64,000 nt of DNA. It comes from Anoplolepis gracilipes. Lineage: Eukaryota > Arthropoda > Insecta > Hymenoptera > Formicidae. The translations under genes and the position numbers were made by a program. This document shows, one piece after another, positions 11,595 through 24,088 of this stretch. The stretch covers positions 4,492,001 to 4,556,000 of the forward strand of contig NC_132981.1 of the NCBI RefSeq assembly GCF_047496725.1, written 5' to 3'. Position 1 is the stretch's first letter. Every line of letters begins with the position of its first letter. The notes beneath the pieces were generated by a model, which was not told where the DNA came from, did not search any database, and saw only the letters and a program-made list of their open reading frames with translations.

Positions 11595-11781
11595 TTAAGA
11601 TATTTTACTCTTTGCAGAAAGTTTTGTTGCCAGGGAATAAACATGTGGAAAATTATGCACAATCATGTACAATATTCCCAAGTACAAAACTATGCCGATT
11701 GTAAGAAAGAGATCAAACACAGCTGGCTTTACACTGTAATAGAATAAAAATAATTAACAATTATAAAATTATAACTGATAA

Positions 11782-11832
<51 letters not shown>

Positions 11833-13989
11833 AAGAGAAATGTCTATATTTTACCTATATACATTTAGAGTAGCTTTTGCAACATCATAGAATACAAATT
11901 CTGGATCTCGCTTATCAGGAATATGAAGAGTAACTTTAATATCTCCCAAATATCTTGCCATTGCTTCTTTTAATGTACTGACTAGTAAATTGTGTTTATT
12001 TGTTAGTAGTGATGCTGCTCTTGGTTGAGAAGCAAAGTAATTAAACCATAAAGATAGTGACTCTTTCGATACATCCTGTAAAAATAATTTTTATTTAAAA
12101 ATTGATTCATATAGTATGGTGTATGCATTACTTACATTAATATTTAAATCATCAATTGAAATTACTATATATATTAATATATATAACAAATAATTTTGTA
12201 GTATACTCCAAGTCTCTTATTGTTAGTTATACATGCACATATATATTTCAGATATATAGAATATAAAAAAAATAACATAGAACTAAAAATGCAAACATTT
12301 GTAGTAAACATACCAATGGGCCAGCAAAAATTTGACTAGAACTCAAGTTATATATATGACGCGCTAATGCTTCCGATATGACTTGAGTATGCTTGTATAA
12401 TGTATCTACTTGTTCACTTTTAGCAATATCTAATATAGTAGTTCTGACTGGATTTTCATGTCTTTTTAATGTAGATAAAGTTGCAGCTGGTAATCTTCGA
12501 ATGCTGTATCTTTCATGTTCCCAAGCTAATGTTTCCTCTGCAAGATTTATCTTTTTATGCACCTTATGAATTGCAATATTGCTGGTATTTAAAGACTGAG
12601 ATACAATCATAAGTTCTTTGTAAAATAGGCCACCCGACGAATTCTCTTTGGGTGGCTTTGACACATGCATAAATAAATTATCACTCGCCGAAACTGTATC
12701 AAGACAGATTACATAAGCTGCATCCTATAATCAAAATAAATCATGTCCTTTATAGATAAAATAATGGGATAACTATTAATAAAATTAAATATAATATTAT
12801 TAACTAATATTAATCATATTAAGATTGCATTACTTGTATAATAGATCCTTCAAGTCCATCCAATTGATCTTCCAACCATTTTTTACTGCCTTGGTAGTTT
12901 AATTTACCAGCCCCAGTTGCAATAAACACAAGATTATATTGTGGTCTTGATCGACCAGTCGAGTATAAAGCAGAGAACAGTCTTGCTATTTCTAATAGCA
13001 TAGCTATACCAGAAGCATTACTATCTGCACCAAATGACAGTTCCTACAATTTCAATAAAATGAATTGTATTTGAGCACATACTAATCTTTGTGAATATCA
13101 GTGAATTATAATGCAGAATTTAATAATAAACTTACAGGTGCCACACCAGCACTATCATAATGTGTTACTATTGCTATAGTAGGTAATTTCTCCTCAGCTC
13201 CAGTGCCAGTTAATTTGCCATGCAATGTGGCAACTTTAACATCCGTTTTAGGAAGGGCCTGTCCAGTAGCCACTACTACTTGATAACCACTAGCAGAAAT
13301 TGAATTATACATGGCCTCTGCTGCCGACCCAGCTTTCTCATCAGTAATAAACCCATCCGCAATATCATCCAGAATTGTTTGAAGATCTGGATGCCACAAT
13401 GCAAAGTATACTGGTATCAATGTCTCGGAGCCATATATCATGGATGCTTCAAGATTTATAATATGCTAAAATCAAAATAATTTATCATGTATCAATTTGT
13501 TGTGTAATTTATAATTCTATCTTACAAAACTATATTAATTTTATTACTTCTCTTTCCTCTGCTGTAAGTTCATTCATTTTTTCAGGTAAAACAATCACCA
13601 ATGCACCAGCTTTGCTTTTAATAGACTGGAAGACAGACGGTGTGATATCCAAAGCCTTAGCAACAACGCAATGCCTGGAAGTGCTCCATCCAGTCAACGA
13701 TCTCGCCTCCAGGGAGATGGGTGCACTTCGGCAACCTTGTGGGATTTATTATAATTTTCTGTGAGAGCCACATAATCTCCAGAGAATTCATCAAAGACAT
13801 TAGCAATATCTTACCGTGTGGAACCCCGTGCAAGTCATACTGATGCATACGGTACACGGGGAACTCGTGCGAGGCGGTCACGGGATTAACCGGGGAGATA
13901 ATGATGAAGATCGGCAGGACTATTAACAAATAGTACGGTAGGTATCCACGACATAGCTCGGCAAAACTATCGCACTCCTCCAGCCACAT
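11595..13989 (-). CDS. NCLN: Nicalin (BOS complex subunit NCLN), ER membrane protein
   Basis: Single-pass ER membrane protein with an aminopeptidase-like lumenal domain. Nicalin pairs with NOMO and TMEM147 in the BOS complex at the multipass translocon. Exons in transcript order: 13815-13989, 13548-13735, 13136-13465, 12834-13043, 12314-12724, 11855-12075, 11595-11733. All phases fit; 558 codons (557 aa), close to the vertebrate protein. An N-terminal hydrophobic segment (YLPYYLLIVLPIFIII) acts as signal, then ASHEFPVYRMHQYDLHGVPHG. Later blocks: LPTIAIVTHYDSAGVAP, ELSFGADSN, NYQGSKKWLED, HVSKPPKE, KINLAEETLAWEHERY, and DKRDPEFVFYDVAKA. A hydrophobic segment in the last exon (VFDLFLTIGIVLYLGILYMI) is the transmembrane anchor, followed by a short basic tail ending SAKSKIS. 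The first intron is only 79 nt. Compared with true M28 peptidases the metal-ligand set is incomplete, as expected for nicalins. Confidence 0.96.
11786..11825. repeat. (TA)n microsatellite in the last NCLN intron
   Basis: About 40 bp of TA repeat between NCLN exons 6 and 7. Confidence 0.95.
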
Positions 13990-14257
13990 GTTTCCGAGAG
14001 AGTTATACTATTGGTTTAAACAGAAACGCAATTCTCTCCTCTAATTTCATTGACCTAATCCCATCGACAGATCCGCTCCTGACGTATTCTCGCTTGTTCA
14101 ACGACCCCCTTTTCTCCTCGTGCCGGGAATGTTGCGTTAGGGTTAGGTTAGGTTAAGTGACTGGCTAATTGCCTATCCAATCCAATCCCGGGGTCTGGGG
14201 TTTAGGCTGCGTTCGGACAGTATGCAAATTAGTGCTATAAGCGTGCTCTTCGCAACC

Positions 14258-14312
<55 letters not shown>

Positions 14313-14582
14313 TCATATATAAATATATACATTTACGCTTGTCGCATATCATTATATGATTAATTAAATTTTTGTAATCTATTATTTCAATTATTTCTAA
14401 CATCTGCTAAAACATTTCGAATTTTATTTTTACCTAATAGATGTTTGTTTACTTTAATAATGCACTTTCTGTATTCATTTTCTTTGCTTTTTCTTCCTTT
14501 CCAGAAAATATATGTATATTCATTTCGTGTCAAATATCAAATGATAAAAATCCCAGAAAGAAAGTCCGGAAACGAAAATAAC
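13990..14582. promoter_or_regulatory. NCLN upstream region
   Basis: Upstream of the NCLN start. A moderately GC-rich part (13990-14220) probably holds the promoter and 5' UTR. It contains a short run of TTAGG-type units at 14137-14156, a motif common in insect promoters and telomeres. A (TA)n tract follows at 14263-14309. Confidence 0.45.
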
Positions 14583-14884
14583 ACTCGATAAATCTGAGGA
14601 TGCTGAGAGTCGATTTATTGTTGTTATCGACATTATCGACATATGAAGTTGCAGACACAAATGATATTATCGATGTTACGTTAAAGTTTTCCCATTATTC
14701 CCGCATAATGGCGACACAAGTCTCTTTTTAAACCGCACAAGCGTAAGTGTACTAACCGTAATTGAAGCAGTGTTGTACGTGAAACAAGTTGTTTACAATT
14801 TCAATTATCCCGTGATTGAATATTGAAGATAGTCAGTGCAATCCACAATTTCCAGAAACGTTTCTTCCTCTCTTCTCACACTGG
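14583..14884 (+). other. Possible non-coding first exon of a divergent transcript
   Basis: Sequence of balanced composition ending in a good donor-like site (ACTGGTAAGC, exon end near 14884). An acceptor-like site (TTAATTTTTTAG) lies about 205 bp on, at 15088, just before the open frame described next. Without transcripts this exon-intron-exon reading is only a hypothesis; no promoter element was identified. Confidence 0.2.
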
Positions 14885-15061
14885 TAAGCTGTAGAAATAT
14901 CAGATTTATATGTAACTGATGTGCGTGACAAAAAACAATATACATATATTGCACATTGAACCTCTCTACATAAAGAGAGGTTTCAAACGTCTATCATATA
15001 TCTTTATTTATTAAAGATTGATTGATTCTTTCGATATATCTCCTTTTAAGAATGTGCTTGA

Positions 15062-15619
15062 AGAATTTTCTACTCTATTAATTTTTTAGCAATCCTAATC
15101 TTATTCGTTACGGCGGGAGAAATGTATCGCATCGACATAAAGAGAGTCCATGTCGGAGAAGGGGAGCATCCACTTATGGAGTATATCAAAACGCGGTTGG
15201 TAGTACGAGGGGGATACACGTTGCATCCTCTGTTCCGGACCCCCGTTGTCATTGACAATGCGTCGTTCAATGGGCACCTAATTCGCAACAATGGCCCCAG
15301 CAGCCATATATTAATGGTCCGTGCCTATATATGTATATATATATATTATATACTCGAACATTATATCGCCCTCGAGGACCGTACGATAGTATTAGAGTTG
15401 GCAGCCGCGAATACGTGCGCCTGCCAGTGGTATAACGTCCACGTGGATTCGACGTGTATGTATGGGCACTTTCACACGCACAAACGGGAGTCCATCCATG
15501 GATGTGCGTGTGCGCGTGCGCGCACCTCGGAAGCGCAGCATCCCGGACGCGCGCGCGTCTCTCTGCAGCGTTCCGTGCAGATGCGACTCAATTTCGTGGA
15601 TGACAAATCGCGCCCGTAA
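15062..15619 (+). CDS. Unidentified open frame, possible coding exon
   Basis: The frame is open from 15062 to the TAA at 15617-15619; the first Met is at 15122. From Met-1 to about residue 65 the translation is of mixed, non-repetitive composition (for example YRIDIKRVHVGEGEHPLMEY, then RLVVRGGYTLHPLF), unlike the low-complexity frames elsewhere. After about residue 68 it runs into a TA-rich stretch (YICIYIYYI) and then Arg/Ala-rich sequence from CpG-rich DNA, so the real coding part, if any, probably ends near 15310. No domain or family is recognised. The minus strand is also open over 15070-15291, so orientation is uncertain. It could be a gene exon, a transposon remnant or chance. Confidence 0.2.
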   Translation, partial: RIFYSINFLAILILFVTAGEMYRIDIKRVHVGEGEHPLMEYIKTRLVVRGGYTLHPLFRTPVVIDNASFNGHLIRNNGPSSHILMVRAYICIYIYYILEHYIALEDRTIVLELAAANTCACQWYNVHVDSTCMYGHFHTHKRESIHGCACARARTSEAQHPGRARVSLQRSVQMRLNFVDDKSRP

Positions 15620-17836
15620 CGCTGTCAGGCGACGATTAAAGGGCGCGGCCCCCGGAATTTAATGGCGCGTCCTGATTTCGATTAGGGCGAGAATAGACCG
15701 GTTTATGAATAATAATAGCGTGCTACGTGTTCTTGGGGAAAAAGGTGAAGACGCCTGCTGCGGGTAACACCGTGACGGAATTTTATTAACCCTATTCCCG
15801 TTGCCCGATTAATTTGTCAGCTCCTAATATGTTGATGATTAGATCTCGATTTGTTGAGTGTTTTATTTAATTTGTTAATAAGGAGAAAGTATCGTTATTT
15901 TGATAATACACGCTTTAATTAATAATATAATATCAATTAATTATAGAGAAATTAATTAAAATATTAAATAATAAAAATTTGTACTTTTTGAATAAAAATT
16001 TTAGGTATATATTAAATTCTAAAGAGAATTTTTTCTTAAACAAAATTTTTGATGTCCAATTGAAAACTGTTAACTGTTATCAGAATATTTTATATAAACG
16101 TTATAGAATTAAGCGGAAAATTGCCGCTGTCGAGATTTTCGTAATTAACGAGTAACGATTAAATGTGCATTTTAATACTAGACTGCAGGACGGATTTCTT
16201 GCTGTTTTTTTCACGTGTTTTCTTCGGCTATCATATCAGCCAATCGGTCATTTTTTTATGATACATTAAAATAAATTTTTTTAATCGTGTCGAGAGATCA
16301 TTTAAACACTGATAAATCTTGTGAGAACGAGCGATCATATTTAATAATTATCGACCTAATTATCAGTTCTAAATTATGGAGACTCAAGAGGGCTACTATT
16401 ATCAGGTTGCGATAGACGAGTTTCCGGCGCAATTATGTAAATGTTTCTATTTATTTATACACGATAAATTACACGCTGGATCTATTTGAAGTGGCGCGAC
16501 TGCTTTGCTTGCCTCGTCGATTAATCATGAAAATTGCTATTAGCTCTTTACGCGCGTGATTTATAAGGAAACTAGCCCAATATCGCTTACTCTCTGTAAG
16601 CCATTTTTTATATTATCTTAATCTAAATTGGAGAATTTTGTTTCGTGATTACGCTTAATCATATGATTTCTCAAAACATTAGTATATTTTATAGAATAAT
16701 ACAATACATCTCTTATACGCGTTATCTTGGCTTTTTAATTAATTTCAATCGTTTTATTTAATTAGTATCAATCGCTTTAAATCAACATTTCTAATTTTTA
16801 TTTTAATGTCTTAATATATTTATTTATTTTATTTTATTTTTTATTTTAATATTTATTTTTTATTTAATATTTAATATCTTTCATACTAAAATCTTTAGAA
16901 AATTTTATCGACTCAACAAAAGTAAAAAAAAGTTGCATTTATGTGTGACTAATTATATACATATGTATACATATATACTATCTAATTTTTAATGTAGCCA
17001 CAACAAATCCGTGAAAACATTCAAGTTTTAAATGTTGTGCGAGCAATCTGACAAATTGACTCACGTAATTGCCCTCCCTACTTGCAAGTACGTGTCAATG
17101 GAACATTTGCCTTCAATTCGGCGACATTATCAGTGTTATCTTACGATTTATAGCCCGGAGAAAAGAAATGTAATACCATAGGAAAAACATGCCTATTCAG
17201 CGTCACGCATAAATCTGCCAGGCGAAAGAGAAAGAAAGAGAATCGGTAGGGTGATCTTATCTGTTTCTCTATTATGAAACATCGCGACATTACAATGTAT
17301 ACTCTTTCCCGCTCTGTGTGTTGTTCGGTTGTTATAGATTGTACTCGCTGACAAATGATGACTTATATTAATTTAGATAAGGCCATCGCCGAGATCTCAT
17401 TGCGAGTGCAACTAACGCGAGATTAGTGGACCCTCGATACGGCTCTTATCGCCCAGACAGGCATTCGATAGACATCAGATAGATATCAAAGAGGCGTCAA
17501 ATAGACATCGAGAATGCTATCGTCAAATATATTCTGATAGGTAATTTTCACATATATAGAAATATAATTAGATACATATAAATACATATAATACAAATAT
17601 AGTACAAATAACAAATTTAATAACTTAATAAATATTAATATTATTTATTAAATAATAATAACTGAATAATATAATTAGATACTTATAATTTTAATATTTG
17701 ATAAACATTAATATTAAATAATAACTAAATAATTAAATTAATGTGATACACAATTAATACAAACAAGATAATTACATCGATTTGAAAATCTTAAAGTGAT
17801 ATCTTTGTAATTTATGACAACATTCAACAAAGCAAT

Positions 17837-17837
<1 letters not shown>
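15620..17837. other. AT-rich non-coding stretch
   Basis: No gene, RNA or transposon is recognised. Many stop codons in all frames; runs of AATTAA/TAATTA. Around 17040-17520 the composition is more balanced, without a visible reading frame. Confidence 0.6.

Positions 17838-17869
<32 letters not shown>
17838..17869. repeat. Poly(T) tract, 32 nt
   Basis: An uninterrupted run of 32 T. It could be the reverse-strand poly(A) tail of an old retroposed sequence, but no retroposon body is recognisable on either side. Confidence 0.95.
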
Positions 17870-18763
17870 CCAAAACGGTCGTTTCATATGTATTAGTAAC
17901 AATGTATATACAATATAATATCTTAATTTATTAATTGCTTTTAGCTATAACGACAAGTTTATGCTCGTTACGTAGAAAACCAATATGTAATCCGAAACGA
18001 GACGAGGCGCGCGTTAATGATCCTCGGTCACTGCGGGTGATCGTTGTCTGGGTTACGCCGTGCGTGCACATCCGGGGGAAAGGGAGAGGAAAGGGGGGAG
18101 AATTAATGAATTTCAAATCGAAGCACTGTGAGAGTAGTTAATTTTCGTGGAAGCCGCCGCGCGCGAAGGAGACGGCTACCCGCTTGGAGAACACGCTCAT
18201 TTAATGCCATCGGGTACTAATGGCGTTTCGATTGCTCGCTGCCAATGGCGTAGGATGCTTATGGCGTATGATGGAAGCAAGGAAGGTAAGGTGCGTGCCC
18301 AATGCGCAGGTGCTGGTCGGCATGTATATTATTGCCGATTAAAATTTGCATAACTCGCAGTACTCTGTAGTATAGTATGTAAATTGCTGTATCGGCTGTA
18401 AAATATAAACGGCCGCGTGCGTGCGAAGTAGAGACCGGTATACATATAATATTTACCGTACGAGTCTCGCAAATGAGCTCGACTAATTAGCTTATTGAGT
18501 TGTCAACACTGCAACTCTGCTTGAATAAACAAGATATTGATTGTCTTAATTATATCAAACTATTTGCTTGAATATTTCTACATATCTTCCTGTCATTATA
18601 AATATTAATAATTATATTAATACATACATATGTGTAATATTATATATTAGCCATAAATGTCCAATATATCACGATATACAAAATTTTTGAAAGTTTAAAA
18701 ATTTTTTTAAATATTGTAATTTTAGTTTAAGATTTTACTATAAAGATCTAGAAAATACTATGT
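17870..18763. other. GC-rich island then AT-rich spacer, no gene seen
   Basis: About 17980-18350 is GC- and CpG-rich with short open frames on both strands, none recognisable. After 18420 the sequence returns to AT-rich. Such islands recur throughout the right part of the window. Confidence 0.5.
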
Positions 18764-19152
18764 ACAAGGTGTCCCAAACTCTTCAAATTTTCTTTTAAAA
18801 ATGAATGCTTTGGTTAAATTTGAAGATGATTTTACCTCAGTGGAAATATTGAGAGATATCAATAATTTTCGAGTTATAAGTGATTGAAAAAGAAGGTTTT
18901 TTTCAATTTAAATTAAACTTTGTGGAATTAAAAAATTAACATAATTACATTTTTTAATTAATTTTGGATGCAATTTACTATAATGAAATTTTAATTTAAG
19001 GCTTACAATTAGTCACAAAGGTATATAATGGCATAAATAGAAAATTTGCAAAAATTGTTAATCTCTCTTAACATTTTGGAGGAAAAATTATCTTCAAATG
19101 GCCAAAAGAGAATAGTTCTTAAAAAAAAGTTGGAAATTTTAGAACATTTTGT
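18764..19152. mobile_element. MITE-like element with long terminal inverted repeats
   Basis: The left end starts (T)ACAAGGTGTCCCAAACTC and the right end, read on the other strand, starts (T)ACAAAATGTTCTAAAATT. The two arms stay alignable for about 110 bp, sharing ATTTGAAGAT, a TTTTNCCTC block and a GAGAGAT block in the same order. The element is about 390 bp, has no reading frame, and its ends sit at TA dinucleotides as expected for Tc1/mariner-mobilised MITEs. The arms are clearly diverged, so the copy is old. Confidence 0.65.
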
Positions 19153-20104
19153 ATAACCTAACACATATAAAAGACTCTCTTTGCAAACAAAAGGACGAAT
19201 GCTTTTATAAAAATAATAGAAAAAGGCACGAACCTATCCCTTTTTATTTTCTCTCTGAAGTCATGCTGCAGCATAGCCGTAACATAGATTTTTCTGTACC
19301 AGTCGGCATTGCATTCTCTAAAGTCAATGTCCTAACCAGCTTCCCTATGGTGCCGTTTGAAAATCTATTGTAACAGAATCCATTAATTTCGTTAATATCT
19401 TGCTAGAAGTTAATAGACTATTTTAACACAAAGAGACTTCTAAAATCTGCAACATAATAAATTAAAACTATTTGCAAAAAAGTAAAGAAATAAAATGCAG
19501 GATAACCAGCAGGGCCAGCTGAACAAAAAAAAATAAGGGCCTTTACCTATTCAAAAATGAGAAATTACAATATTCTCTAACGACCATAACATACAGTTTA
19601 CCCAGACATTATGGTATTCATATGTCAAACATATCCCATTAGAATGAATAAAAGAGATTGAACAAAAACCATTTGTTCTATTGTAGCTGAAATAAAATGA
19701 CTTTTTAGGTCATAGGACTTTTAGGACAATATTTTCCAGCATTCCTAGTATTTATAGTCCACTTGAAGTTGTCTCTTAAATAAGATTTATTTGATAATTT
19801 GGTTGAATACATAATCTTAAAAGGTCCTAAAATTATCTACTACAAATGAAAATATAATAGAAACTTTATGTTATTGTAAACTACATACTCGAGTTAAAAT
19901 TTTTCTTTTATTCAATCTCAATTTTCAATCTAATGTCTACTTTGATATTTTAAGTAGTTAGATCACCCTTTTTTAAAATTATTTAATATTTAGTTTTGCT
20001 AAAAGAAATTTTTTCCAATTCTAAGTAGGAAACTGTTCGTTGATTTCTATTTCAGTCAACTGTTCGTTGAGTCTATTTCAAGTGCAAAGTATACATGTAT
20101 AGAA
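19153..20104. other. AT-rich spacer, no gene seen
   Basis: A 74-codon open frame at 19149-19373 has no recognisable motif. Around 20031-20085 there is a short imperfect tandem repeat with period 27 (unit containing ACTGTTCGTTGA). The part from about 19890 may be an outer extension of the fold-back that follows. Confidence 0.4.
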
Positions 20105-20675
20105 TCAATTTCTGTGGGTCAAATGATTTGTTACAGCAAGCTGTTTTCTCAGAAATCATTAAAGATAGCGAGAAATTTTTTTGCAGTTTTTATGCTTGTT
20201 TATTGACATTTTTTAAATGACAAACAAAGCATCGTCACCAACCTCTTGAAAAAATTTAAAAAATGAAACTTTATTTTTTTTAAATATTTTTGGCAAGATT
20301 CTACGTAAGAAGTTATGAAACTATGATGGTCAAAAATTGAATAGTTTACAAGATATATTCATAATTTATGTAAAATAATGTCAAATTAAAATATAAAATA
20401 TCTCATAAATTTCATTTTGGCCGTCATAGCTTTATATCTTTCTGTCTGCAGAATATTGCGAGGAATTGATTTATATAAAAAATTGGGATAGTTTCATTAA
20501 AAAAAAATAAGGTTTTATTTTTTGTAACTTTTTTTTAAGAGATTGGCGATGACCTTAGTTGTCATTTAAAAGGAGCCAATAAATCATAAAAACTGCAAAA
20601 AGAATTTTTTAGCTATTTTTAGTTTCAAAGAAAATGACTCGTAACAAGTTATTTGACTCAATCTGTATAAATTAA
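20105..20675. mobile_element. Large fold-back (inverted repeat) element
   Basis: Left arm about 20105-20375 and right arm about 20395-20675 are inverted copies of each other. Landmarks occur in the same order on opposite strands: TTGTTAC, TTTGCAGTTTTTATG (20181 on plus, mirrored near 20600), TTTTAAATGACAA, CATCG(T)C, CTCTT, CTATGA(T/C)GG(T/C)CAAAA. Identity is roughly 75-80% by eye. There is almost no spacer, so the RNA of either strand could fold into one hairpin about 570 nt long. No coding frame. A further outward match (about 19890-19960 with 20700-20750) is possible. Confidence 0.7.
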
Positions 20676-20800
20676 ATTTATCTCAATCTTCTAGAATTCA
20701 TAAATGTAAAAAGATTGAAATTGAAAATGAGAGGAAAATTTCAGGTTTACACATTTTTTTGCAACTTTATTGGAGAATGTTATATGAAGATATGATATCG

Positions 20801-20840
<40 letters not shown>

Positions 20841-23800
20841 TTCATATTATTATATAATATTTATTGTACATTACAAATCCTTGAGATTCCTGGATCGGAA
20901 TTTAATGTGATTATGGAACATGGAGATCGAAGTGCGAAGGCGATTAGGCTTTAGTGTCACAATTCTCATCATAGATCGTCTAGAGATAGGCATGTACATA
21001 TATAGGTGACAAATGCCATACCTGGAATTTCCTAATTTCACTGATTATATCGCTTACTATAATCTCGCATGCTTGTTCCCAGGATACTGCTATATTTTTT
21101 TCTTTCTTTTTCTCCCGCTCTCAACGCGCGCGGGTATCAAAAGAAAAAAATATCAATCTTTTACGAAAATATATTTAGTTGGTTGGAGCAGGAAGGACTA
21201 ACGGTACCTGCAAAAAAGACGACAGATTTACGGTCAGTTCCCGCGATCTCCCAAAACTCGAGAGTAGATTAAAAGAGATCTTATTCTTTTTTGACCGCTC
21301 GAAGATCTACAGAGAAGTAACTGTGTGTGTGTGTGTGTGTGTGTAATGAAAATATATTTAATTCTACAGAACTATACTTAATTTCATTGACGTCTTTATT
21401 TGTCTGAAGGATCTTATCGTAACAATTTTTAACAAACTTGATCATATTGCATGAGAGATTTAATCTCACAATTTTTAATATCTTTGTGTTTTATTTCTTT
21501 CTTTTTTTAGAAAATGTAATATTTCTATTGCGAGATCTTCATATTGCCATTAATTTATTTTTCAATTTCTGACGGATACAAGCTAAGCAAAATGTACATA
21601 AATATAAATTGAACCGCGGAGATCACGAAGCGTTTAATCCAACAAAACGAGCCCACTTTATTCTGAATGCCTAAAAGAAAAAAAACAAAATATTGCAAGA
21701 TGGATATTGCTGTCAGTCGTACGTATTGGCAGCAGTGTATAACTTGATTACCGATTAGTCATACTTTATCAATAACGCCATAGAAATCTCATTCTACCTC
21801 GATCGTTCGTAATTTCAACCGTCAATATAGAATTGAGTAACCGCGATCTGCATCGGCTCGAATAAACGAATGTAAAATATATTCACGCTCTTTGAAAGTA
21901 TCAAAACAGTGACGGCTGCCAGCGACTCTGTGTATACGATTAGCATATTTATATTGATTGCAGATGATTAATAACATCGAAAAATTTAGCGTAAAAAGAC
22001 TATAAATGTTCAGAGAATTAATTTTACATTGAAAACAAATTATTTGTCCTAAAACAAAATATATGTAAAATTCTACTTGTGTCATATGTTAAACTTTTTT
22101 ATATGCATATCTTTTTTCTTTAGAAAAAAGTTATTTTAATATTATGAATTATATATACAATATTATTTATTATACATAAATTATTTAGTTAATTCTCTTG
22201 AATTTTTACAAAGCTTCTTAATAGTATTTTACATACCAAAAAATAGCTAAATATGCTACACCTTCTTCGAGTGATAACGGTATTATAAAATAAGAAATAA
22301 ACAATAAATAAAGAAGATTCAGCTGAAAGATAAATTTTCGATTTCCCGAGAAGATTCTCGGCTCGCTTTTCCACCTTTTGCGTCATTTTTTGTGGGTCCT
22401 GACATATTTCTCTCGCTTTCGTCTTTCCGAGACGAGCCGCACACCTGCGGTTCTCCGCAACTCGGGAAACTGTTATGGTCATCGGACAGAGATTCCGCCT
22501 AATAAAGACATAATTCTACGAGATAGGATCTACTTTGGTCGTGTTCGTACGCGTACCACTATCTTTACGAGCGACTACTTCTCCATCTAATTCGAAAACA
22601 GATCGAATGTCGGCCTCGAATGTTGACCAACGCTCCGCGTGCGCAGATTCACGATCTTTCCCAGAAAGAAAGGACATCCCACGCGATTTACGGCCTCGTT
22701 AAGTCTCTAGAAACTATGTAGATTCATATTAACGACGCGTCGCAGATGTATTAAGTATGATTGTTAAGCGATCTATGCACATGGGACCGGAAACAACGGA
22801 CATTTAATCTCATTGTCAGATCCGTTTTTTGCAGCTGATATATTTTTTTTTGAATTTCTCTTTTTTCTTACGAACTTTAAGACATATTATGTGTAATCAC
22901 GGATAAGCTAAAATAAGATGAAATAAATAAAAATAAAACACTGCGTCACTCAGTTATGTTAATTTACATAAATTATCTTTGGAAATATTTTTCGTGAATC
23001 TTGAATCATGAATCTTTTCAGAAAAAAGTTAATAATTTAATTTTAGCTTCCAGAAATACCGAGCTTTTGATTGTAATTCATATATATATATATATATTAT
23101 GATTATCATACATACCTCTTCTCAACTTGCCCGCTGTCCCGTTTAACTTTCGCGCATCACCAGTCTCGTATTCCACGCAAATCGACCTGAAAACGCACGA
23201 GGGACAAAACAAGTCGCTCTCCATCGCCGGCCGATCGTCTGTAAAATGGTTGGCCATTCGGCGCGATAACAACAAGTTGATGAAACGATTAAAACCGTAA
23301 CGAGCCTCCTCCTACCGCAGTCCGCGGTCGGTGATTGCTGTTGTTACAATCCGCTCTTCCAGCGTGAAAATTTTCCCAATTCGCATGTATGAGCGGCCGC
23401 GTTCCTGAGGGAGCTGTCGGTCAACGTGCTGTCGGGACGTCTCCCATGGGATACGTCCCTGATAAATCCGTCCAGTTGGTGTTAACCTGGTGTTTTCTCG
23501 TCCTTTTACGTGGCGGTGATTCAGCGATCGTTGCTGCGAATTGTCTAGAAAATCTAAACTTTGCCATTTCATTGCGTTAACGTACGAAATTCGAGACAAG
23601 AATTTACAGAGAATTACAACAAAGTGAGCGATATAATAATCGACAGCAAACTGATTTCAAAAATAAATGTTAAGATACATCGATATCTACCTGTTCGAAA
23701 ACGCTCGGTAGTCAATCCTCCGATCAGCTGATTATAAGTCGAGGGCAGCTTGATGTTTCGGTACGCATGATCTTGTGTCTACCGTGCTAGAACTCAGACA

Positions 23801-24088
23801 AAGTCCTCTAATGTTGCGTTCAGAAATCCACCATCGAGTAAAATAGCAAAGATTTCTTTATTCTGATTGGCCATGCAGTTAAACGTTATTCTACGGTTTT
23901 TGAACCTTTATATAATATCGGAGAACTTTGTCTGAATTCTAACATTGTGAATTCTGGCTTCAAGACAATTAAGAAATTCGGCAAAATACGTAAATATTGC
24001 TACATACAGAATAATATATACAAAATATATAAATGTATTTATATGTGTAAAAATTTATTTATATAAAGGCATTAATGACGCCTTCTAT
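20676..24088. other. Non-coding stretch with microsatellites and a GC-rich island
   Basis: Contains a TA/TG tract at 20801-20840, a (GT)n tract at 21321-21344 and a (TA)n tract at 23082-23099. The interval about 22350-22760 and the interval 23100-23580 are GC- and CpG-rich. Short open frames there (for example 23312-23599 minus) have no recognisable domains. No gene called. Confidence 0.55.

Noticed and set aside
14137..14156. TTAGG-type telomere repeat
   Set aside because: Only about three units and not in a terminal array; the motif is common near insect promoters and is also seen inverted near 3829.
15070..15291. Minus-strand open frame opposite the orphan exon
   Set aside because: Shadow of the plus-strand frame; no motif. 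Kept only as a caveat on orientation.
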